From the NCBI GenBank assembly GCA_947463705.1, contig CANHSO010000006.1:1-39432 (forward strand): a stretch of 39,432 bases of DNA, read 5' to 3'. Position numbers and translations under genes: made by a program. This stretch comes from Bacteriovoracaceae bacterium. GTDB taxonomy: Bacteria > Bdellovibrionota > UBA1018. Below are positions 31,625 to 38,981 of this stretch, one piece after another. How positions within the stretch are numbered: position 1 is the stretch's first letter; each line of letters begins with the position of its first letter. Below the pieces are notes generated by a model. It saw only the letters and a program-made list of their open reading frames with translations, made no database searches and was not told the origin of the DNA.

Positions 31625-32700
31625 AGGCGTAGTTCTCCTTCGGATGTTTTGCGATGCTGAGCCAAGAACCCCTCGAGTGCAGCGATGGCTTTGGAGTCAC
31701 CTACTGAGCTTAGGGCGCAAGTTCTTTCAGCGACTGATGCAATTCTCTTAATCAGTCCGGACAAAACTTTACCCGGACCAAACTCAATCGCAGCGTTGAA
31801 GTCAGCGGCCAAAAGGTATTGAATGGATTGTTTCCAGAGGACAGGGTGGTCTACTTGTTCAATCAGAAAGTCCAAGACGAGCTCGGGCTCCTGATTGAGT
31901 CTGCCTGTTCGATTGGCTACGTAGGGGATGCTTAAGGCCTTGGGTTTTTGGGCCGAGGAAGCCTGGGTAAAGATCTCTGCCATTTTTTCTCGTGCAGGCC
32001 TCATGAGTTGACAATGGAATGGAGCACTGACTTGAAGTGGAATCGCCTTGCCTCCGGCGAAATCGCCTCCAGCTTTAATGAGTGCGACGGCCTCTAGGAT
32101 TGCATCGGCAGAACCTGCGATCACAATTTGTCCTGGGGCATTAAAGTTGGCGGGTGACACGGTGGCGCTCACTGTGGTTTCAGTTTCGCTAACTGTTGCT
32201 CGGGCTTGGATCGCATTTTCGGTTGCTCGAGCGCAAAGAGAATCAATCAACGAATCATCGAGTCCTAAGATGGCGGCCATTCCACCTTGTCCCGCGGGCA
32301 CCGCTTTTTGCATCGCAGTACCTCGTTCGCGAACCCATTGCACTGCAGTTCCTAAGTCAAGACATCCGACAGCAACGAGGGCGGAGTATTCCCCTAAGGA
32401 GTGACCGGCGACGGCTGCAGGTTTAAATTCGAGTTCTTTTTGCGCTACTCGAAACGCCGCGACGGACGCGGCGAGTAAGCAGGGCTGAGTGTTCTCAGTG
32501 AGAATCAGGTCCGACTCAGGGCCTTCGAAGCAAAGTTTTTTCAGGTCGATTCGGATGGCGTCAGAAGCTTCTTCGAAAACTTCTCGTGCGACGGCAAATT
32601 GTTCGAACAGGTCTTTGCCCATTCCGACATGCTGAGATCCCTGCCCTGGAAAAACGGCAAAGAGTTGGTGAGAAGTAGGAAGCTGAGGTGCGGTGCTCAT
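31621..32700 (-). CDS. fabD: Malonyl-CoA:ACP transacylase
   Basis: 359-aa acyltransferase that moves malonate from CoA to ACP. FPGQGSQHVGMG lies at ~18-28 and the nucleophilic Ser101 is in GHSLGEYSAL. VSAPFHCQLM carries the catalytic His. It is longer than the usual ~310 residues, partly because of a Thr/Val/Ser-rich insert (ATVSETETTVSATVSP) just before ANFNAPGQIVIAG. GAAGGAG lies upstream of the ATG. A 93-bp gap to fabH holds a candidate promoter. Confidence 0.96.
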   Translation of the reverse strand: MSTAPQLPTSHQLFAVFPGQGSQHVGMGKDLFEQFAVAREVFEEASDAIRIDLKKLCFEGPESDLILTENTQPCLLAASVAAFRVAQKELEFKPAAVAGHSLGEYSALVAVGCLDLGTAVQWVRERGTAMQKAVPAGQGGMAAILGLDDSLIDSLCARATENAIQARATVSETETTVSATVSPANFNAPGQIVIAGSADAILEAVALIKAGGDFAGGKAIPLQVSAPFHCQLMRPAREKMAEIFTQASSAQKPKALSIPYVANRTGRLNQEPELVLDFLIEQVDHPVLWKQSIQYLLAADFNAAIEFGPGKVLSGLIKRIASVAERTCALSSVGDSKAIAALEGFLAQHRKTSEGELRL

Positions 32701-32728
32701 TTCAGTGATAGCTCCTTCGGTAGAGTGA

Positions 32729-32757
32729 AAGTTAAAATTTTGATTTTAGAGTGTCAA
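32729..32757 (-). promoter_or_regulatory. Candidate internal promoter before fabD
   Basis: On the minus strand a perfect TTGACA is followed 17 bp later by TAACTT, in an A/T-rich 93-bp gap between fabH and fabD. The -35 is consensus but the -10 is poor (3 of 6). It could raise expression of fabD-fabG-acpP-fabF relative to fabH. Confidence 0.3.
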
Positions 32758-32793
32758 CGCATTTTTCCTGTCTTCGCAGGAGTCTAGTCGCGC

Positions 32794-33819
32794 CTACCAG
32801 CGAACCAGAATCGATCCGTAAGTGAGTCCTGCGCCAAATACGTCGAGCAGGAGCGTTTGTCCTTTTTGGATTCTTCCGTCTCGAACTGCTTCGTCCATGG
32901 CCGTAGGAACAGTTGCGGAGGAGGTGTTACCAAACCGATCGATGTTCACGAGTACTTTACTCATCGGGAAATTGAGCCGTTTCGCGACGGCTTCAATAAT
33001 TCTCAAGTTGGCTTGGTGTGGAATGAGCCAGTCAATTTCTTCAGGCTTGAGTCCATTTGCTTCAATCGCCATGACTGCGTAATCAGAGAGAGTTCTGACC
33101 GCAGATTTAAAGATCTCCTTGCCCTTCATATTCATTTTATGGAGGTTTTTGCTGTAAGCTTCTGGGGTGACTTCCAGATTAGATCCACCCGCAGGGATGT
33201 GAAACACTTCCCAGAGGTCGCCGTCTGATCCCAAGTGACTGGACAAAATCCGGTGAGGCGATTGAGCATGGGTTTGCTCTACGATAAAAGCACCCGCGCC
33301 GTCGCCGAATAAGATACACGAGCTTCGGTCAGACCAATTTGTAACGCTACTGAGAACGTCCGCACCAACAACGAGGGAGGTTCTAACCTGACCACTTCGG
33401 ATGAATTGGTCTGCCGTGGCGAGAGCGTAGACAAAACCAGAGCATGCAGCGTTTAAATCCATTGCCCAAGCCCGACGGGCACCGAGTTTATGCTGGAGCC
33501 AGCACGCTGCAGATGGGATGAGTGTATCTGGTGTGACGGTTGCGTAGATAATTTGGTCAATTTGATCCGGAGTTTTTCCGGCCATTTCGAGAGCCTTGAG
33601 GGCAGCTGCGTAACCGAGCGAAGAGTTTTGTTCGCTCGGGTCGCCCGGGCGAACAATCCGGCGTTCTCGAATTCCCGTTCTATCGGCGATCCACTCGTCT
33701 GATGTGTCGACCCGTTTTGCGAGGTCATGATTGGTGAGTCGATTTTGAGGAAACGCTGATCCTGTTCCTGTGATTCTAGAAGAGTATGGAGAGTGGCTGT
33801 TTTGAGTCACGGTGTTCAA
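32794..33819 (-). CDS. fabH: 3-oxoacyl-[acyl-carrier-protein] synthase III
   Basis: 341-aa initiating condensing enzyme that joins acetyl-CoA-type primers to malonyl-ACP. Cys126 lies in DLNAACSGFVYAL, the catalytic His in WLIPHQANLRII, and the Asn in RFGNTSSATVP. GTGSAFPQNRLTN and DEWIADRTGIRERRI open the fold. The start is TTG, supported by AGGGAG about 7 bp upstream; a GTG three codons later is the alternative. It directly follows yceD, with plsX missing between them. Confidence 0.96.
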   Translation of the reverse strand: MNTVTQNSHSPYSSRITGTGSAFPQNRLTNHDLAKRVDTSDEWIADRTGIRERRIVRPGDPSEQNSSLGYAAALKALEMAGKTPDQIDQIIYATVTPDTLIPSAACWLQHKLGARRAWAMDLNAACSGFVYALATADQFIRSGQVRTSLVVGADVLSSVTNWSDRSSCILFGDGAGAFIVEQTHAQSPHRILSSHLGSDGDLWEVFHIPAGGSNLEVTPEAYSKNLHKMNMKGKEIFKSAVRTLSDYAVMAIEANGLKPEEIDWLIPHQANLRIIEAVAKRLNFPMSKVLVNIDRFGNTSSATVPTAMDEAVRDGRIQKGQTLLLDVFGAGLTYGSILVRW

Positions 33820-33853
33820 TGCGGATCTCCCTATGATGATTCAGTGGTTTTTA

Positions 33854-34492
33854 TTAGAGTTTGAGGTCCTTGAGAGCTGAGAACGGATGACTAGATTTGA
33901 TCTTCGAGCACGCGCAGCGCCCTAAATTGAGGTCGGTGCCGCAGTGGGTGCACATCCCTTTGCAGGCGTCGCTACAAAGCGGCTGAAAAGGGACCTGGAG
34001 CTGGAGTTGTTCGGTGGTCACGTCGCTTAAGTCAATAGAGTCTTCAGAGAGGTAGGTGATATCTAAGTCTTGGCCACTGGAGACCGCTTCATCCTCAGCA
34101 TAGTTGTGTGCGTGTCGAGCAAATCCTTGGTTTTGACCCATCGGGCGACCCCGTTCACGAGAGTCGGGTTTTCGCTGAAGATGTGCAACGCCAGCCATGA
34201 CTGGATCTTTACAGAAGAGACCTGAAAAATGAATCTTGCAGGAACGTTCAAATGAATTCGCGCAACGGCTGCAAAGGAGATGAATATGGGTCTCGATGTT
34301 ACCCGACACCACGACGACATCATCTACTTTTCTCAGAGAGAATGAGGTGGTGATCGGTCGCATTTTTTTTCTCGGAGGGAGGGTTTCGGAGTCTTCGTCT
34401 ACACGACAAACGGCTTCCAGTACCCAAGGCTCATCCTGAGTGAATTCGAGTTCTGTCTCTTGATCTGTAATTTCATGTAAATAGATCTTCAT
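33854..34492 (-). CDS. yceD: YceD/DUF177-family protein
   Basis: About 212 residues. The first Cys pair lies in HLLCSRCANSFERSC and a C-terminal cluster in LCSDACKGMCTHCGTDLNLGRCAC, both typical of the DUF177 (YceD) family, whose members are linked to 23S rRNA accumulation and usually lie beside rpmF. ATG 34492 (MKIYLHEITDQ) is chosen because AGGTG precedes it at good spacing; the track's longer start adds nine residues. A mid-protein insert rich in Arg/Gly/His (residues ~110-145) is unusual. No rpmF follows: fabH begins 34 bp downstream. Confidence 0.88.
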   Translation of the reverse strand: MKIYLHEITDQETELEFTQDEPWVLEAVCRVDEDSETLPPRKKMRPITTSFSLRKVDDVVVVSGNIETHIHLLCSRCANSFERSCKIHFSGLFCKDPVMAGVAHLQRKPDSRERGRPMGQNQGFARHAHNYAEDEAVSSGQDLDITYLSEDSIDLSDVTTEQLQLQVPFQPLCSDACKGMCTHCGTDLNLGRCACSKIKSSHPFSALKDLKL

Positions 34493-34531
34493 GGATGCAC
34501 CTAATTCGTTTGATACCAAAGTGGTCGGATA

Positions 34532-35599
34532 CTATCTTGCACTTGAACGAGAGTCAATTGGAATTACTCGCAATTTTCGCTCGTTCCGAATTTCCCAGAC
34601 GACCTTCCTGTCTGCGAGTTGGCGGGGTTTGAGCCCTAAAATTCGAGCGGGGACTCGAGTGAGTTGGTGAACTGATCTGAGCAGAATCTCTCGAATAGAA
34701 CAGCTGAGATCCCGAGCCTCGGCCTCCGCCCAGCGGCAGTAGCTTTCAGGCAGGAGAAGACCGCCTCCTGCAAGCATTCCTGTCGATGTACGGCTAGCTC
34801 CCGCTTGAAAGTGGACTTTTAAGCGACCGAGCGTGCTCCATCGCGGGTTCCTGGAGTGTCCCGCAGCCGCTGCACAATCTGAAATGAGGCAGACCGAGTG
34901 GCTGGGGTGAAGGGCTCGTGTGAGGCGAATCCAGGGCCGGGAAATATGAATTTGATCCACGATCAACTCGAGATAGATCTCTCGGTTGCCTAGGGCAGCA
35001 CCCAATACTCCAGGCTCCCGATGATGGTAGGCGAGCGCATTCCAGGCATGGGTGACCCCTCGGATGCCGAGATCAAAGGCCTTCTTTGCTTGTTCAAAGG
35101 TAGCCTTCGAGTGGCCTGCTGAAAGAAGAATGCCTCGTGGATTGCACCATTTGATCAACTGACGCAGTTTGAGGGTGGAGATCTCTTCAGGAGCTAGGGT
35201 GATGATTTTGAGGGTGCCTTGGCTCGCCACCCAGAGTGCTTCCAGCTCGTCGGGATTGAGCTTCCTGACGAGCGGAGTGGGGTGGGCTCCGCTCATGTGA
35301 GGACCGATCCACGGCCCCTCGAGGTGGATGCCGAAGGGCTTCGCTCCAGGGAATTGATCGGAGCGAATCCATCGCCCCAGGCGCACCACAGTTTCCCTTA
35401 GATCCTTTGGAGTGGTAGTCACTGTGGTAGCGCAGAATCCAGCTAAACCCGATTTCCAGAGTTCGCTAGAGAGTTCGTTGAGTTGTTTGGGCGAGGCAGA
35501 CATGAGGTCAATTCCGAAAGCGCCATGAAAGTGGAGGTCCACCGCACCGACGGTTTCGAGCTCCCTCGGGCCTTCGCCAGGGTTTTTGTTGAGTTTCAT
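34532..35599 (-). CDS. nagA: N-acetylglucosamine-6-phosphate deacetylase
   Basis: Amidohydrolase-fold enzyme that removes acetate from GlcNAc-6-P in amino-sugar and peptidoglycan recycling. Residues in track numbering: VDLHFHG (His32, His34), the metal-binding Glu103 in HLEGPWIG, His172 in SAGHSKA, His193 in VTHAWNA and catalytic Asp250 in LISDCAAAAGH. Only ~30 residues precede the HxH motif and the C-terminal beta segment is divergent (ARILGLKPRQLADRKVVW), so the small beta-sandwich domain looks reduced. ATG 35599 is chosen; a GTG at 35626 is possible and neither has a strong ribosome site. It heads the minus-strand run into yceD-fab. Confidence 0.88.
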   Translation of the reverse strand: MKLNKNPGEGPRELETVGAVDLHFHGAFGIDLMSASPKQLNELSSELWKSGLAGFCATTVTTTPKDLRETVVRLGRWIRSDQFPGAKPFGIHLEGPWIGPHMSGAHPTPLVRKLNPDELEALWVASQGTLKIITLAPEEISTLKLRQLIKWCNPRGILLSAGHSKATFEQAKKAFDLGIRGVTHAWNALAYHHREPGVLGAALGNREIYLELIVDQIHISRPWIRLTRALHPSHSVCLISDCAAAAGHSRNPRWSTLGRLKVHFQAGASRTSTGMLAGGGLLLPESYCRWAEAEARDLSCSIREILLRSVHQLTRVPARILGLKPRQLADRKVVWEIRNERKLRVIPIDSRSSAR

Positions 35600-35672
35600 C
35601 TTGACTGTCTGAGTCCCACGTGCCACTTCTTGGTGTTATCATTAAGACGAACTTGAAAAAAGGCAAAATAGT

Positions 35673-36284
35673 ATGGTTAAGTCTCTCTTCCCTTCGTTTT
35701 CAAAATTAACAGGGAAATCAAAATCTAACGCTCCCTCTGCTTCCGGTAAAAAAACAGGGGCTGCTGTATCCCGTTCGAATTCAGGTTCCCGCTCTCATTC
35801 GGGTTCGACGAGCGATTCGAACCATACCTCATCGCACTCAACTCACGCAGCTAAGGCGCCGGCAAAAGCTAAATCAAAGGCCGCCTCGGCACCAAAAAAG
35901 TCCGATTTATTGACCAAGAGAAGCTTGGCAGAAGTTCTGGGCGAAACCGTTTGTCGTGAGGTCGCCTGCGAAGGTCTGGCTACTTCGGGCGGATATTGCC
36001 GCCTTCACTACATTAAAAACTGGAAAAAAATTAAGCGCAAGGAAGTCATTCTTCGAGAGAAAAAGCTCAATCAATACATCGAAGAATTGGTGGCTAAGTA
36101 CCCAGAAAAGTACATCGAAGCCATCCGTCAGGACTTGGCTAGCGATAAAGACTTTGCAAAAGTCATCTACGATCTCGATCTCGATGAGGCAGTCGATGAT
36201 TTTGATGTCGAGGCCTCTGAGTCTGTGGATTCATTGATCGACACCATTAAGCGAGACTTCGAAGACGAAGGTGACGCGTTCTAG
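35673..36284 (+). CDS. Unknown protein with Ser/Lys-rich N-terminus and Cys/His cluster
   Basis: 203 residues, not recognised. Residues ~1-75 are low-complexity Ser/Lys/Ala (SGSRSHSGSTSDSNHTSS), likely disordered and basic. Residues ~85-125 hold a C-x4-C-x9-C-x2-H pattern (VCREVACEGLATSGGYCRLHY) followed by a very basic helix (KNWKKIKRKEVILREKK), which suggests a zinc-stabilised nucleic-acid-binding unit. The C-terminus is strongly acidic (DLDLDEAVDDFDVEASES). It is transcribed alone, divergent from nagA, and ends at a strong terminator. Basic and acidic halves may shield each other, as in some RNA-associated proteins; that is inference. Confidence 0.8.
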   Translation: MVKSLFPSFSKLTGKSKSNAPSASGKKTGAAVSRSNSGSRSHSGSTSDSNHTSSHSTHAAKAPAKAKSKAASAPKKSDLLTKRSLAEVLGETVCREVACEGLATSGGYCRLHYIKNWKKIKRKEVILREKKLNQYIEELVAKYPEKYIEAIRQDLASDKDFAKVIYDLDLDEAVDDFDVEASESVDSLIDTIKRDFEDEGDAF

Positions 36285-36369
36285 TTTGATTTAGGGTGAG
36301 GCAATTCAGCTTAATCGGTTGAGTTGCCTTATGTTTTGATTAGTAGATAGTTGAGTATTTAGAAAAACA

Positions 36370-36407
36370 AAACGCCCACCAGTTCTTGCGAGCTGAAGTG
36401 GGCGTTT
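36370..36407 (+). terminator. Intrinsic terminator, probably bidirectional
   Basis: AAACGCCCAC and GTGGGCGTTT form a perfect 10-bp stem, extended by CAGTTC/GAGCTG with one G-T wobble. The + side is followed by TTTGCTTTTG. The minus side, read from the XRE gene, is followed by TTTTGTTTTT. It therefore serves both convergent genes. Confidence 0.85.
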
Positions 36408-36444
36408 GCTTTTGTGTGTGTAAGTGGAGAGGGAACTCTAAGAC

Positions 36445-36714
36445 TTAGTGAAGAACTTTTTTCAAAGAAGTCATGCGCTTCTTGAATGCGCCTTCGCTCA
36501 TCGCGATTTCAGGGCTGAGGGCGAAAATGCGGCAGAAAGTGAGCCAAACGTAAACAGAAGGCTTCAGCTTTTCGTTTTCGATTTTGGAGAGAAGACCTTG
36601 GGTGATCTTGAGATCATCGCAAAGGCGTTGTTGGCTGATTTTCTTCGCTTTTCTTTCAGCATACATGAGGTTGCAAATACGACGTGCGACTGCATTTTCG
36701 GTTTCTAATTTCAT
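36445..36714 (-). CDS. Small XRE-family DNA-binding protein
   Basis: 89 residues, almost entirely one Cro/C1-type helix-turn-helix domain. The core is MYAERKAKKISQQRLCDDLKITQGLLSKIENEKLKPS (residues ~17-53), with QGLLSKIENEK as the recognition segment. No sensor domain is present. The start is supported by GAAAGG 8 bp upstream. It ends at the shared terminator. About 290 bp of A/T-rich non-coding DNA lies upstream, enough for its own regulation. Target genes are unknown. Confidence 0.88.
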   Translation of the reverse strand: MKLETENAVARRICNLMYAERKAKKISQQRLCDDLKITQGLLSKIENEKLKPSVYVWLTFCRIFALSPEIAMSEGAFKKRMTSLKKVLH

Positions 36715-36912
36715 AAAACTAACCTTTCGTTTTTTGACGAGTGAGGAACGCGCCCAATTAGCACTTTTTAAGTGGCTGAAAACTAGGTGAACTGTTCCCG
36801 TTGATTTATCCTAGAAGAGAATGATTTAAGCGGAGAGAATAATAATTCTGAATCGCCTATAAGTCAATAATAAAAGATTAAGATATCTCGAATTGATTAG
36901 TGAGCATTTAAT

Positions 36913-36934
36913 AAAGCCGTGGCTTTGGTTTTTT
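36913..36934 (+). terminator. Weak hairpin with T-run in the A/T-rich gap
   Basis: AAAGCC-GT-GGCTTT followed by GGTTTTTT on the + strand. Read on the minus strand the hairpin lies about 75 bp past the racemase-like gene and is followed by TTTATT, so it may end that transcript weakly. The remainder of 36715-37002 is A/T-rich with no recognisable gene. Confidence 0.3.
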
Positions 36935-37002
36935 ATTCTCAATTAATTAGGTAGAAATAAATTAATGATTTTCTGTATTAAGAAATTTTTAGTTAATTTG
37001 AT

Positions 37003-38187
37003 CTACTCTTCAGTTAGATTCACGATGTCGGTCGCGATTTTTTCAGCAAAGATTTGGCTCGTGTCGATGAATTGTGTTTCGATTCCGAGTTCATTTTTTA
37101 GGGTAAGAGTTAATTCGTTTGCAGCGCCGCCTTTGAGCGCGAGGGGAAGTTCTGTGCAACCGAGGAGGATATTTAGTTTTCCTGTAGGTGTCTGGATGTG
37201 TTTGATTTCTGAAATTAGAATTGCCTTGATCCGTTCGTGTGACTCTTCGAACTGTCCTGCCTTGGCGAGATCAATGGCGTTTTGGAGGGCTTGGGCTTGA
37301 GCGGGAGACGAAATCAGGTGAAACTGTCCCTGCGCGTGCGCCTGGGAAGCGTGAGATTCTGTGACGAGTTTGGCCTCAGTCCATCCTTTTTGAGTGAGGT
37401 AGTGGTCATAAAGGCGAGCATCATAGGTTGCTTTAGAACTGAGTACGAGAAGGGGGGGCTCCGACAGTTCGATCGATTGCGCTGCATGAGCGACCAAGTC
37501 CACTACCGTAAACTCGGAGTGGCGTGGTGCGCCACTGATCCAAGTGCCCCGAACCAAGCTTTTGAAGCCAGTGATGTGAATATGAGCGGTGTTTGAGGCG
37601 AGGTAGTACCGTTGATAGCCCTGCGTGGCAAAGGCTCCAATTCGATGAAGGTAGGTTAGCCCTCGGCCTGTGGTGGCTTGCCAGGATCGGGGAGGAGGCG
37701 CGGACAGGAGGTGTACTGCGAATCGTTTCCAATTGACTGGTTTATGGCTCGCGTGCAGGCGGTTCATGAGGGCCTGAATGAGTTCAGCATCGGCGAGGGG
37801 ACCCATCCCTCCGAGGATGCCAATTCCTGACTCGTTCTCCGGTTCAGGCGATTCAGATAGAGTCAGGAGGAGTGTAGGACGTTTTTCCTCGTCAGGGATG
37901 AGTTCAGCAATTCGCCATTGGATTTCTTGATAAATTGACCACTGTGTCGGCTTTAAATTTAGTTCGATGAACTGGTGCCCGTGATCCTCTCCGTCCTCGA
38001 GTTCATGCTGTGCTATGAGAAGGTTAACGACCGAGATTTCTAGTTCGTGATTTTGAGTTTGGCCAGACGATGGCCGAGCTTGGATCGGATCCTTGAAAAA
38101 AACAGAAAAGTGCTCAGGAGGCTTGGCGTGGCTCAGGGTAAAACCGCACAAAACCAGCAAGATAAGAATCACCCTTCTTTTTTTCAT
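37003..38187 (-). CDS. Exported Asp/Glu racemase-superfamily protein
   Basis: 394 residues. A clear signal peptide (VILILLVLCGFTLSHA-KP) sends it out of the cytoplasm, unusual for this superfamily. Residues 22-~120 are an extra N-terminal region. The racemase-like domain begins GIGILGGMGPLADAE (~121-135). The first catalytic position, normally Cys in CNTxH, is Ser198 in ASNTAH; the second, Cys344 in LLGCTELPL, is kept. Enzymes with Thr at the first position can be L-amino-acid specific, so activity is not excluded. GAGGA lies upstream of the ATG. Substrate unknown; D-amino acids of peptidoglycan are a possibility. Confidence 0.8.
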   Translation of the reverse strand: MKKRRVILILLVLCGFTLSHAKPPEHFSVFFKDPIQARPSSGQTQNHELEISVVNLLIAQHELEDGEDHGHQFIELNLKPTQWSIYQEIQWRIAELIPDEEKRPTLLLTLSESPEPENESGIGILGGMGPLADAELIQALMNRLHASHKPVNWKRFAVHLLSAPPPRSWQATTGRGLTYLHRIGAFATQGYQRYYLASNTAHIHITGFKSLVRGTWISGAPRHSEFTVVDLVAHAAQSIELSEPPLLVLSSKATYDARLYDHYLTQKGWTEAKLVTESHASQAHAQGQFHLISSPAQAQALQNAIDLAKAGQFEESHERIKAILISEIKHIQTPTGKLNILLGCTELPLALKGGAANELTLTLKNELGIETQFIDTSQIFAEKIATDIVNLTEE

Positions 38188-38272
38188 GTCTAGGATTCCT
38201 CAGATCCTAGTTCTTTATCCTCCGAGCGGCCAAGAAATGCAAACTCAACCAACCGGCAAGAAGAAGTGCCTT

Positions 38273-38905
38273 CTATCCTCGACTTCTGGCTCGGAAGGCG
38301 CGGGATTTTTGTGCTCTTTGCTTCTGCTGAGTGTTCGCCCCATTCTCGACTCCTAACTCGAGGGCATGACCTGGTCTGTGTTTCATTCGGGGGAGGTCTG
38401 ACCACCAGCGCACACGGAGATAAGGCTCTTCGGTGGAGTGAGAATATTCGGTAAAGCCCTGGAAACTGTTCTCCAGCTCTCGACCCATCTGTCGGGCAAG
38501 GTCAGGGAGGGAAACGTAAACTTTAATCATGTTTTTTAGCTCTTTGACCCAAAGGATCCGCTCCTGATCATTACGGCTTCGCGCGATCGATTCCGTATTT
38601 TTGAGTGTTTTTAAAATCTCCTCTTGGTTCTGCCTCCAGGCTTCGCCTCGGATTTCAATCACTCCTAATGCAAACTGGTCTTCTTTTTGGCGGCAAGCTG
38701 GGCATTTCACCTCCTGGGTAGGTTCAACTGGCGTTTTTTGGTGTTCTAGCTGGCGGCGAGAAAGCCAGCGCCCTCGGATACTCACCGCGCGACAAGACGG
38801 ACAGATGGGTTGACCCTTGGGTTTGAGTGTTGAGCGATAAGGGTCTCGCCGAGCGGTTTCCTTGAAGGGGTGCTTGTATTTGCGGAGGGGGATATAGTTT
38901 TTCAT
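38273..38905 (-). CDS. BCAM0308-type zinc-ribbon protein
   Basis: About 210 residues from ATG 38905 (MKNYIPLRKYKHPFK). The track's extra 33 N-terminal residues overlap the divergent gene's promoter region and look unlike the family. Two CxxC pairs, CPSC (35-38) in a DPY...CPSCRAVSIRGRW context and CPAC (68-71), match the BCAM0308/NMD3-like family of small zinc proteins of unknown function. The C-terminal half (KELKNMIKVYVSLPDLARQMGREL) is also as in that family. No clear Shine-Dalgarno. The tail is basic (KQRAQKSRAFRARSRG). It is divergent from an alpha/beta hydrolase, a partner seen near this family elsewhere (recalled, not checked). Confidence 0.7.
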   Translation of the reverse strand: MKNYIPLRKYKHPFKETARRDPYRSTLKPKGQPICPSCRAVSIRGRWLSRRQLEHQKTPVEPTQEVKCPACRQKEDQFALGVIEIRGEAWRQNQEEILKTLKNTESIARSRNDQERILWVKELKNMIKVYVSLPDLARQMGRELENSFQGFTEYSHSTEEPYLRVRWWSDLPRMKHRPGHALELGVENGANTQQKQRAQKSRAFRARSRG

Positions 38906-38981
38906 AGGTCTGTTGGAAGCAAGGCTTTCGCCAAACTCAAAAAATGGCGCTGATGATGCACCGAGAATAGGAGAGGTGTCT

